Below are positions 11,356 through 22,594 of a DNA stretch of 64,000 nt, piece after piece. Below the pieces are notes generated by a model. It searched no databases. It saw nothing but the letters and a program-made list of their open reading frames with translations, and was not told where the DNA came from. Source of the DNA: Heracleum sosnowskyi (taxonomy: Eukaryota > Streptophyta > Magnoliopsida > Apiales > Apiaceae). The position numbers and the translations under genes were made by a program. The stretch lies in assembly GCA_030848705.1 (NCBI GenBank), contig CM061240.1, positions 22,215,001 through 22,279,000 on the forward strand, given 5' to 3'. The first letter of the stretch is position 1. Each line of letters begins with the position of its first letter.

Positions 11356-13615
11356 ATGAGTGCTCCAAAGACAACCGCTGGTATTAAAGTTCCCCCGTTT
11401 ACTAGAGATGATTTCGGTTTGTGGAAGATGAAGATGCTGTTATTTATCAAGGCATCTAAACCGTTGTATATTGGCATATTAGAGAACGGACCGTTTGTAC
11501 CAATGAAACCAGTTGGTGAATCTACAGCTCCTGATGGTAGCAGGATTCCTTCAGGCACCCAACCTAAGGATATTACTGAGTATACAGATTCTGACAAAGA
11601 ACTGATTCGATTGGACACAGGTTTAATGTTGATATTGGCGGACTCCGCAGACAAGGAAATGAGCTATCAGTTGATGAACTGTACAAACGGGAAACATATG
11701 TGGGATACCATTAACTTAATAATGGAAGGAACTGAAGACGTGCAGGAAAAAAGATTGGACATCCTGACTTCTCAATACGAAGCGTTTAGGTCTCTGTCAG
11801 GAGAAAGTATAACTCAGGTCTTTGAGAAATATACTAAGCTTCTCAATGAATTGGCAATGAAAGGAAAGACCTATCCACTGAGTGATAATCTACGGATCAG
11901 GGACAGTGGACAGCAAGCACAATGCACTTGTGAGATCAACAGCACTTGTAGTGGATGAACCAATAACTTCTGAGATTCAGGTTCAAACCCCTAGAGCTGG
12001 AAAGGAGGTGATAATAGAAGCAGAAATGGATTCTGTGAATCTGGGTGTTGATGAAAGTGATTACTACACCCTAGAAGAGCTTGAGCAAATGGAAGACAAA
12101 ACCATGGCGTACTTAGCTGCAAAGTTTAGTCATATTCGTTTCAAGAGAAACCCTAAGTACAAGTTCAAGGGCTCAACCAACAGATTCCAGAAGAGCAATT
12201 ATACACCTAGTACAGGCTTTAAGGGAGGCTACAAGACTGGCATGATTGATAGAAGCAAATCAAGATGCTACAACTGCAATGAGTTAGGGCATTTCGCCAC
12301 TGAATGCCGGAAGCCTCGTCAAGCGAGAGACATGAAAGATGTCTATGGAAAGAAGGATTCTTATGATGAGTTGAAGAAGGAGAATGCCAAGCTTAACCAA
12401 CAATTGGAGGCATTCTCTGGAAATCAGAAAGGGAAAGCTTATATAGCAGAGGGAAAGCACTGGGATGATACTGATTCGGATGAAGAGGAGGAATATGTAA
12501 ATGTTGCTCTAATGGCTGACTTTTCAGAGGAATCACCACAATCATCTCAGGTACCTATCTTAACTACAATTGATATGTCTAACTCTGAGTACAAGAAAAC
12601 TGTGCAAGATCTTAGTGTAGAATTGTTTAATGTACACACAAGCATGCTAGCATCAGAAATGGAAAATGCTAAACTAGTTCTTAAGATTAAAAAGTTAGAA
12701 TCTAAAAATGAAGAACTAGAGCTTGTAGCTGTAACATTAGAAGATCTTAAGCAAAAGAATGCGTACTTAGATAACAAGGTCAAGTGTAATGATGAGATAG
12801 AGACTATCCTCAGGAAGCAGATTTCAGATCTAGATTTGAAGCTGAATGCTTTTAAGAATTCCGCCCTAATTGCTAAGGAGATCATTGATACTCAGGCCAT
12901 AGGGAATAAAATTGCTATAGGATTTGACTATGACAAGAAAGCTGGTAAGAAGATTGTGGAATTCCCTGTGACACATTCAGTTGTCAAAAAGAATACTCCA
13001 CATGTTCTTAAGAATGTTGATTGTCCAGTTTTTGTTAAGCCTTTTCCACCACTCATTAATGAGGATGACCTTTACATAGTTCAAGAATTGCTTGAGGAGG
13101 ATTTATTGAAGGAAAAAGAGGTAAAGACTAAGTTGCCTAGGAAATCAGTAAAAAATGAATTACCTAAACCTGATTTACCTAAAACTGAAGTAGGTTCCTT
13201 AGTTAGTAATGTTAAAAAGAACAGGAATGGGAAGAAGAAGATTGTTAATCAGGAAATGGTTCCATATTCTCCCATTGCACCTAGGAAGTTGTGCACTATT
13301 TGTAATTCTACTGGACACCTTACACATGCATGTAAAAAGGTTAAAGTAGAAACTGCTAATACTTCTGAATTGCATAACATGTCTGACATGCCTGATCTTC
13401 ATGAACCCTGTGGAAAGAAAGAGTGTTTGCTATGTAAGTACAACATCATGCATGCTTATTTTAAGTTGATGAATGATAGTAGCAAGAGCACTGTTAATGT
13501 TAAATCCACATATACTGTGAATATCAAACAGGGTAAGACTAAATTGAATGTTACTCCTGTTAAATCATCTAAACCTTCAGGACCCAAACAATTTTGGGTA
13601 CCAAAGTCCGCTTAA
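11356..13615 (+). pseudogene. Copia gag of element C, copy 1 (internal deletion and frameshift)
   Basis: The start at 11356 (AACC ATG AGTGCTCC) gives a typical copia gag N-terminus (GLWKMKMLLFIKAS, MWDTINLIMEGTEDVQEKRL). Near 11890 the frame breaks: compared with element A, about 45-50 residues that should include the LPSHLEH and LYGVLKTYEL region are missing, and reading continues in another frame. The second part has a TLEELEQMEDK segment, a zinc knuckle RCYNCNELGHFATEC (C129, C132, H137, C142 of the 577-codon frame from 11882), a Lys/Glu coiled coil, a second knuckle LCTICNSTGHLTHAC, and a CGKKECLLCKYNIMHAYF motif also present in A. It ends with FWVPK and TAA. The deletion is identical in copy 2, so it predates the segmental duplication. 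Confidence 0.9.
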
Positions 13616-13626
13616 TCAATCTGTGA

Positions 13627-15893
13627 TTGCAGGGTAAGGTTAAAAGCTCAAAGGTCGTGTGGATTCTGGATAGTGGCTGTTCTAGACACATGACAGGTGA
13701 AGAGTCCCTGCTTACAGAGGTGGTTAAGAAGACCGGCCCGATTGTAACCTTTGGAGATGACAGCAAAGGATTCACTACGGGATATGGTAAATTGAAAGCT
13801 GGAAATGTCATCATTGAGAACATCTCTCTTGTTGAAGGATTAAAGCACAATCTTTTAAGTATCAGTCAGTTCTGTGATCAAGGCTACAATGTAGATTTCA
13901 TAAAGGACAAGTGTTTGATCACCAACAGGAAGGATGAGAAGCTTACTCTACTGGGAGTGAGAAAAGGAAATTTGTTTGTAGCTGACTTAAGTTCTACCAG
14001 TGAAGGAGAAGTTACATGTTTCTATGCAAAGGCATCTTCAGAACAAAGTTGGCTATGGCACAAGAAGCTCTCACATCTGAACTTCAAAACTATGAACTCT
14101 TTGGTAAAGAGAGAGTTAGTGAGAGGGTTGCCCCTGATGGAATTCAATCAGGAGGGACTATGTGAAGCATGTGAAAAGGGGAAGTCGAAGAAAGCATCAC
14201 ATGGAAGCAAAGGAATGACAAGCATTACTGAACCATTACAACTGATTCATATGGATTTATTTGGTCCAGTCAATGTTATGTCACTTTCAAGAAATAGATA
14301 TGCATTGGTGATGGTGGATGACTACTCCAAGTACACGTGGGTGTTGTTCATACAAACAAAGGATGAAGCAACACAACTAATCATTGATCACATCAAAAAG
14401 ATAGAAGTGGAAGCTAAGCTACATGTGCGGACAATCAGATCAGACAATGGAACTGAATTCAAGAATGCAGTTCTTAATGATTTCTGCTCAGAGAAAGGAA
14501 TTTCAAGACAATATTCAGCACCATGAACTCCTCAACAGAATGGAGTAGTGGAAAGGAAGAACAGGACCTTGGTTGAAGCAGCAAGGACCATGTTGAGTGA
14601 ATCAAAACTTCCCACTTACTTTTGGGCTGAAGCAGTGAACACAGCTTGCTACACTCAGAATCGAACCCTGATCAACAAAGATCATGAAAAGACTCCGTAT
14701 GAGTTAATGGCCAACAAGAAACCAACACTGAAGTACTTTCATGTGTTTGGTGCAAAGTGCTTTGTACTTAAAGATGGAGAACATCTTGGCAAGTTTGATG
14801 CCAAAGCAGATGAAGGCATTTTTCTGGGTTATTCTCTAGAATCTAAGGCTTTCAGGGTATATGTGATTGAAGATAAGAAGGTGTTTGAAAGCTTTAATGT
14901 AACATTTCACGACACTAAAAGACCAGGCCTGCAAACTGGAGAGAACTCTGAATCCTTGGTATTTGAAAATCTATCAGGAGATCTCTCTGACAATGAAGAA
15001 GTACCTGAAGTTGTTACAGTTATTAATAATAATCATAATGATAATGATTCTGGAAAAAGTGGTGACCAAAGTGGAGATCCTCAACATTCTACAGGATCCA
15101 CTAGTCAGTCTTCATAATCAACATATCAAACCGTCAACAACTCAGGGGGAACAGGAGAAGGATCAACTAGTCACACTCCACAACATCTAGAACAAGGAGA
15201 ATCATCAAGATCGCATCTGCCAAGACAAAGGGTATGGAATAGAGATCATCCCTTTCACTTGATCATTGGTGATCCGGACACAGGAGTGAGAACTAGGAGA
15301 ACATCACAAAATGAATGTCACTATTCTGGGTTTCTTTCAGAAACAGAACCTAAGAAAGTTGAAGATGCTCTAGATGATCCAGATTGGGTGATTGCTATGC
15401 AAGAGGAACTCAATCAGTTTGAAAGGCAGAAAGTTTGGAAGCTGGTACCCAGGCCTAAGGGAAAATCTGTTATTGGAACAAGATGGGTATTCAGAAATAA
15501 GTTGGACGAAGATGGCATTGTAACGAGAAACAAAGCCAGACTGGTTGCTAAAGGTTACTCTCAAGAAGAGGGTATAGATTATGATGAAACCTATGCACCA
15601 GTAGCAAGACTTGAGGCCATCAGAATGTTTCTGGCATTTGCTGCACATTCCAATTACAAGGTATATCAGATGGATGTGAAGAGTGCTTTTCTGAACGGGG
15701 AGTTAGAAGAAGAAGTGTATGTGGAACAACCTCCAGGTTTTGAGGATTCAAAACTGGCAGACTTTGTGTACTTTCTATTCAAAGCTCTCTACGGACTCAA
15801 ACAAGCTCCAAGGACATGGTATGACACTCTCTCTGAATTCTTACTTGAAAATGATTTTACAAGAGGTGTCGTAGACAAAACTCTCTTTGTCTC
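13627..15893 (+). pseudogene. Copia pol of element C, copy 1 (two stops, truncated in RT)
   Basis: Protease DSGCSRHMTG, integrase HHCC finger (HKKLSH, LCEACEKGK), DDE residues in HMDLFG, RSDNGTEF and NGVVER, and the start of reverse transcriptase (RWVFRNKLDEDG, YQMDVKSAFLNGELEEEV, YGLKQAPRTWYD) are all in one frame. Premature stops: TGA at 14524-14526 (AGA in copy 2) and TAA at 15115-15117 (GAA in copy 2); both are transversions private to copy 1. The frame then leaves pol at 15893, just after DKTLFV and before the YVDD catalytic box, and runs into antisense sequence of element A. An 84-bp stretch deleted in copy 2 (within 15203-15290) is still present here. Confidence 0.93.
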
Positions 15894-18560
15894 TCTTTCT
15901 TCATCCTTATCTCTTACTGTTGCTTCTTCAGTTCTTCCTCAAAGGCAGGATCAGGATTGAATAAATCATCTTGATCATCCCATTCATCAAAGTCAGCTTC
16001 CTTCTCAACCTCCTCCTCACCAAAGATGTCTTCAGCATAAAATTGAAGATCTTCATCATCAAGTACATCTTGGAAGTAGAAATCATCTTGAAGTAGCTTT
16101 CCCTTTCCTTTATCCTTCTGAGTTCCATAAGCTCCTTGTACATCTTCTCTTTTCTTCTCCTTCTCCTTATTCTCCCCCTTAGTTGAGGAATCCTCTACAG
16201 ATTTGACTTTATCAGCTTTAGGATCCTCCTTCTTACTCCTTTCTCCTCCATCTCCTCCTTGCCATCATCATCCTTATCATCATCATCATCACCCTCAAAT
16301 AATTTTTTCTGTTCAGCAGTGGGTTGATGTGAATTCCTGATCATGTAGTATAGATGTTTCATGCCTTCATTGAGGTGCTTCATCCCTCCTTCAATCTTTG
16401 CAAACCTCTGATCACTAAACCACTGATTTTCATTAACAGTTTGCTGAATGTAGTCCACTTGAGTAGAAATGGAAGCAATATGCTTGACACTCTCTATTAT
16501 CTCAGCATTTGAATTTGTAAGTTCAGAGATGTTTGAAGCCACTAACACCTGTGATTGTTGGATGGCATTCATCTTAGGAAGTTGATCAGTAACCTTCAAA
16601 CCTTCAATCTCATCCTTGATTTTACCCAGCTGATTAGTTACAGAGGTGGACGAAGAAGACCGTTCAACCACTTGTGATTTTAGAATATCTTTCTCAGCCT
16701 GGGTTTCTTGAAGTTGTTTCTGTAGACCAGCTATTTGAACCAATAATGAAGCAGTGTATGTGTTAGTGTGTGCACTCACTTCAATTTCTCTTAGTGGTGT
16801 TTCACTCATCTCACGTGCTTGTGTATCGCTCTGTGTTTGACTCTCAGTCCTAACCACTAGCTGTCTATCCAAGTTCTCAGTTGATGTACCTGCAGGAAAA
16901 ATCACCCTAGCCCCTTCTAGAGAGGTCAGTGGTGGTGTAATAGGAGTTCACAAATCCCAATCCCTAGTGAATTCCAAGAAATCTTTTTGATTTTGAAACT
17001 GAATTGCTTCAGTGTTAGACTCACTAGGTTGCCTTCCACTTTCTCCAGTATAAACTGCGAGTGGAAAATCCCTTAAGGGAGCCAGAGATGTTCCCTCTGG
17101 GAGGGGAGAAAATGATTCTATTTGATTTGACAAAGAATCAATTTTTCCCTCCGATGCTTGTGAAGGCACTTCTACCGTTACAATGGTAGGCACTGTATCA
17201 TATCCTATGTGCTCTCCTTGCATGGTGTCCTGAGTGTCATCTAATAGTATGTCTTCTCCCATTGTGAGTAATGGGAGTGTGCTTGACTCAGTACAAGTTG
17301 GCATGGCCCTTTGGCGAATTTCAATAGATTCACCCTGTTGAGAGGGTGTCTCCAGAGACTGTTGAATGGCCATTTCCAAATCCATATCCTGTTGGGAGGA
17401 TACATACGAGCTCACGGATATCTCCCTATATGTTCTTCTCTTCTTTGGAGGTGGAGATAGAGTTGTGGGATCACTCATGAAATCTTCATCACTACTACTT
17501 CTGTTTCTGACATTGAAACTTGTTTCAGGCTGATTGGTAAGAGGAGTTGACTCTGTGTTTGGCTCTATGATCGGGGATAGAGTTTGTGGTTCTACAAACT
17601 CTTGGTCAGCCCTATTAACCTCTTGGGTTTCAGCAACAGTGTCAGAAGAACCAGGGTTAGAAGTTATTAACTGAGGTGGAATGACTTCTGAAGTTCCAGC
17701 TGTTGTAACTATTCTTTGATCAGGAACTGGTGGTTCAAAAGATGGAAGATTGATGAAGTTTGTCATGTATGTGGATATGAGAACCGGAACATTGAGAAAT
17801 CTGAAGGATGTTTGTAACCTTTGAAAGAACTTTCTATCAGTGGTCGGAGAAATGAAAAAGCGACCATTTCTGAAAAATTCTTTATTTTCATCAGAAAACA
17901 AAGAATTAATGACAAGTGATAGAAAACGAGGATAATAACATTTAACCTTTCTACCACTGTCAAATTCTCTTCTGTCATTGAACACCCTTCTTACAACAAT
18001 ATCCCAGAGAAGGTGGCCAAAATTAAGTCTTTTGTTGAAAAAAATTGCAAAACCAATAACTTGTAAGAGATAAGGGATGTTTTGAAAGATATTTTTGGTG
18101 CAATTTCCAAAGACCTTAGCCAAGGTATCAAAAAATAAATCTCACTCACAAACAAGATTCCCCTTGATCAACTTGGTCATGGTTCAGGGGACTTTGATAG
18201 AGAATATTGGTGAAAATTTGAGTTAATTCATCATCAGTGGGCATTCTGTCAAAATTGTTCCGAGGAAAGTGCAAGACATTACAAAATGTTTCCTCAGTTA
18301 TTATGTACTATGTGTCCTGAATAGTGAATGTGATAGTAGAAAAATCACCAGAGACAACAGTAGTAGTGCAAAGAAGATATAAAGGATCAATTTTTAAATC
18401 AACATTCGAACAAATTAAAAAATTAACACAAGAATGTTCATTTAAAAAAGAAATCAAAGGCCTAAAATGTTCAAGTGAACACTTTAGGGGATCAAAATAG
18501 CCATGGTAATTAGTAAGAACGATCTCAAAATTCTGGGCATTTTAACACAAAATAATTCAA
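15894..18560 (-). pseudogene. Extra ORF downstream of pol, element A (broken)
   Basis: Homologous along its length to the extra ORF of C at 60369. Alignable parts include IDPLYLLCTTT with DQLTTLYTTAT, LNFGHLLWD with INIGKLLID, and YYPRFLSLVINSLFSDEN with FYPRFLQLILNDVLTDNE. Then come a Pro/Ser/Glu-rich middle, a PPKKRRTYRE basic patch (possible nuclear signal), a coiled coil (LLVQIAGLQKQLQETQAEKD) and an Asp/Glu-rich tail. The two longest open pieces are 16948-18123 and 16195-16905; upstream of 18123 the same frame is broken by stops, and 15928-16190 needs a frame change. No signal peptide or clear membrane segment is seen, so 'envelope-like' is a positional term only. At 16170-16195 a 26-base purine-rich stretch is identical to C (62916-62941). 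Confidence 0.75.
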
Positions 18561-19700
18561 TTAATTTTAGATTAATTCAAATTTAGGGATTAAAATCCAG
18601 AAATTAAGAACTATATCAGAAATTAATTAAATCGAGATCTGTTGATCCAATAAAAATAGAACACACACAAAAAAAAATTGACAGCACTTCTTTACTTTAG
18701 AGAATAAAGAAGTAAACTAGAGAGAATGTAAACTTTGTAAAAACAAGAGTTTCAAAAGAATGAGAAAAAAATTAGTACGGCAGCTATTTATAGGCAAAAC
18801 TCAGAATAGCTAGAATGACTACCGGGTAGTCATACCGATAGTCATTCCAGTATAAAACTGAGAATGACTATGAAGATAAACAGTTATTAACAAAAGAAAA
18901 AAAACAAAAAAAAAATAAAAGAAACCTATTAGAATTCTATTGCAATGACTATCGGGATGACTATGGAATAGTCATGCCGATAGTCATTCCAGTACAAAAT
19001 ACTTAATACTGAAAATTAAAACAGAAAAATTAATCTAAATTAAATAAACCTAATTACACTGAAATGACTACTAGAATGACTATGCATGATAGTCATTATG
19101 ATAGTCATTCTAGTATAAAACTAACAAAAATTTAAAATCTAATTAACAAAACAGTAGAATGACAATCAGAATACCCATAATAAATAAAAATAAATACAAA
19201 AACCTGTTAGAAAACCAAGGAAAATTTACAGAAATAAAATAGAATACCAAACTGTTCAGAAAAAATGCAAATAAAACTCACACAACCTAATATTCACAGA
19301 TTAAACATAAAATAACAGAATAAAATTAAGCAGCATGATATTTCCAGAAATTGCATTAAATTTACAGAAAATGCATAATTAAGCAGAAAATTATGCAAAA
19401 ACATAAGAAAATTACATAATATTATAAAAATGCAACAAAGTAATATAAACCTGCATAAAAATTCAAACAACAATTTATACAATCTGAAACTAACTTAAAT
19501 GATTCCAAATAATTAAAATTTCAATAAAAATAAATTTCTCTACTTAAAAAATATGAGAAAAATATTTTTAAAGAAAATAGATTATTCAAGAATATTTAAA
19601 TTAACAAGCTTAGAAATCAAACAAGAATTGACAGTATTTAACATTTAATAGTAGCAAGAGAAAATGATTTTAACTAAAAACAAACATCACAGAGATACAG
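18561..19700 (-). promoter_or_regulatory. Post-pol spacer of A: palindromic motif array and TATA box
   Basis: Three palindromic clusters (18810-18855, 18950-18995, 19060-19115) are built from GGAATGACTATCGG and its complement CCGATAGTCATTCC. The same motif recurs in the LTR of A (25456-25685). Below the array on the minus strand, TATAAATAG (plus 18784-18792) lies about 230 bp before the extra ORF, followed by a CT-rich leader. The rest (19120-19700) is A-rich with no gene. Inference: an internal promoter for the extra ORF. Confidence 0.6.
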
Positions 19701-22558
19701 TTAATCACTAAGACTGTTCAACATACCCAATTTACCAACTAACCTGGTAAATGTGGATTCATCAAGAGATTTAGTAAAGCTATTTTGTTCTTCTGTGGGT
19801 ACAAAATGTAACTCCACAGTTCCATTCATGACATGTTCTCTGATAAAATGATACCTGATGTCAATGTGCTTCGTTCTCGAGTGCTGAACAGGGTTGTTGG
19901 AGATTGTTATGGCACTTGTATTGTCACATAAAATTAGAATTTTGTCTAATACAAAGCCATAGTCCTTCAATTGATTCCTTATCCATAAGATCGGAGCACA
20001 GCAGCTTCCAGCAGCAATATATTCAGCTTCTGCTGTTGAATTGGAAACTGTTTGTTGTTTCTTGCTATACCAGGAAATCAATCTACCTCCAAGGAATTGA
20101 CAACTCCCAGAGGTACTCTTTCTATCCACAACACTACCTGCATAATCAGAATCTGTATATCCAACAAGATTAAAACCAGAATCTTTAGGGTACCAGATAC
20201 CTAAATTAGGTGTACCCTTAAGATATCTCAATATTCTTTTAACAGCAACGAGATGTAAATCTCTAGGATCTGCTTGGAACCTTGCACATAAGCATGTAGC
20301 ATACATAATATCTGGTCTACTTGCAGTAAGATAGAGTAAGGAGCCAATCATACCTCTATAGCTTGTAACATCTACCTGGATTGAATTATCACAAGCTCCA
20401 AGTTTGACAGTTGTTAAAGATGGAGTCCTTGCTGATGCTGAATCCTCCATGTGATATTTCTTGAGGAGTTCTTTGAGATACTTGGATTGACAAATAAATA
20501 TAACATTTAACCTTTGACTTACTTGTAATCCAAGAAAGAACTTCAGCTCACACATCATACTCATTTCAAACTTACTCTGCATTAGCTTAGCAAATCTCTC
20601 ACATAGATCATCATCAGTAGACCCAAATATGATGTCATCCACATAGACTTGGACTAATATCATATCATTTTTGTGTTTCTTAGAAAAAAGAGTTTTGTCT
20701 ATGATACCTCTAACAAAACCATTTTCTATAAGAAAACCAGAGAGAGTGTCATACCATTTTCTTGGGGCTTGTTTCAGACGATAGATAGCCTTGAAGAGAA
20801 AGTACACAAAGTCCAGCAACTCCTGATTTTCAAAGCCAGGGGCTGTTCCATATACACTTCTTCATCTAGCTCACCATTCAGGAATGCACTCTTAACATCC
20901 ATTTGATAGACTTTAAAATTGGAGTAAGCTGCAAATGCTAAGAATATCCTGATAGCCTAAAGCCTAGCCACTGGTGCATAGGTTTCATCATAATCAATGC
21001 CTTCAGCTTGTGAATAGTACCCTTGAGCAACCAGTCTTGCTTTGTTCCTTGTAACAATGCCATCCTCGTCTAGCTTGTTTCTGAATACCCATCTAGTACC
21101 AACTACTTTCTTGTTCTTTGGTCTGGGTACCAGTTTCCAGACTTGTTGTTGTTCAAATTGATTGAGTTCATCTTGCATAGCAATCACCCAATCTGGATCA
21201 CTCAGTGCTTCCTCAGTCTTCTTTGGTTCCATCTCAGACAGAAATCCTGAATAATGACATTCATTTCGAGTAGCACTCCTAGTTCTAACTCCAACACATA
21301 GATCACCAATGATCAGCTCAAAAGGATGAGCTCTATTCCAAACAATTTGTCTTGGAAGATTTGATCTTGATGATTCGCCTTGTTCTGCATTCTGATGTTG
21401 TGAATGACTAGTTGACGCTTCATTTCCTCCCCCTGAGTTGTTTCTTGATTGCCTTGATGAGTCTTCTCCAGTGTTGGTGGTATCTCCATTGTTACCAATG
21501 ATTCCACCACCACCACCATGATCATTATCTTCATTATTATTATCATTACCAGCAACAATCTCAGGTGGAGCTTCATCATCTGATTCTGAGTCTGGCAAAT
21601 TATCAAACTTCAGTTCTTCAGATTCACTTAACATAGTTCGTGCAGCTTCAATCAATGTACGATTCTTCCTTTCTACCACTCCATTCTGTTGAGGAGTTCT
21701 AGGGGCTGAATATTGTCTTGTTATTCCTTTATCTGCACAAAAGTCATTTAGGACTGTATTTTTGAATTCAGTTCCATTATCTGACCTTATAACTCTAACA
21801 GGGAATCTAGAATCTAGCTCAATCAACTTCACGTGATCAATCACCATCTATGGGGTCTCATCCTTGGAATGTATAAATAAAACCCATGTATATTTGGAAT
21901 AGTCATCAACAATCACAAGTGCATATTGTTTCTTTGACATAGACACCACATTAACTGGCCCAAACTAATCCATGTGCAGAAGCTGATGTGGTTCAGTTAT
22001 TGATGATGTGGCAGTGCCCTTGTGAGATGCTTTCTTTGACTTTCCTTTCTGACAAGCCTCACACAGTCCTTCCTGTGTAAATTCCATTTGAGGCAGACCT
22101 CTCACCAATTCCCTCTTGACTAGGGAGTTCATTGTTTTGAAGTTCAGGTGAGACATCTTCTTGTGTCATAGCCAACTTTCATCTGATGAAGCTTTAGAAT
22201 AAAAACAATTAACTTCATCTTTGCATCCAGAGTACAGATCAGCTATGAACAAGTCCCCTTTCCTTACTCCTTGAAGAGCAGGCTTTCCATTCTTCTTGTG
22301 AAGAATCTGGCACTTCTCTTTCTCAAAGGAAACAGCATATCCTCTGTCACAGAATTGACTGATGCTGAGAAGATTGTGCTTCAGACCTTCCACAATGGAT
22401 ACATCTAGAATGATAACATTTCCTGATTCCAAACAGCCATATCCTCTAGTTATACCTTTGCTGTTATCTCCAAAGGTAACTCCTGGGCCAGCTTTCTCAA
22501 CCACATTTGATAGCAGGGCTCTATCTCCGGTCATATGCCTTGAACAACCACACAACAC
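19701..22558 (-). pseudogene. Copia pol of element A (protease, integrase, RT, RNase H; broken)
   Basis: Protease piece 22166-22558: where C has LDSGCSRHMTG, A reads VLCGCSRHMTG, so the catalytic Asp-Ser is lost. A TGA at 22166-22168 replaces a Trp codon. Integrase: finger region at 21965-22156, ambers at 21965-21967 and 21848-21850, then the RSDNGTEF and NGVVER catalytic segments. At 21620-21626 about 120-130 codons of the integrase C-terminus are missing, with TGAATC at the junction. RT: GAG-to-TAG change at 20957-20959 and a 1-base deletion near 20843 in the PPGF codons. RT/RNase H 19701-20819 is open: VYVDDIIFG, GYTDSDYAG, AEAEYIA, DNTSAI; a short in-frame loss removes the ADIF of the usual IADIFTKSL. 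Confidence 0.92.
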
Positions 22559-22594
22559 GGTTTACCTGTACCACAACCTGCAATATCAAATTGA

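Larger units (their letters stand above)
1..15893. repeat. Segmental duplication, copy 1 (left end outside window)
   Basis: Base 1 corresponds to base 37568, and the two stretches then run in parallel in the same orientation, with scattered substitutions (about 2% by eye) and small indels, until 15893. There copy 1 leaves the shared sequence in the middle of a reverse transcriptase frame. Only copy 1 has the hAT insertion at 2757-3884; only copy 2 has the 5.6-kb insertion at 41287-46919. Shared defects (copia gag deletion, gypsy TGA, amber in the Transposase_28 gene) show that the nested element block already existed before duplication. The left boundary lies outside the window. Confidence 0.95.
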
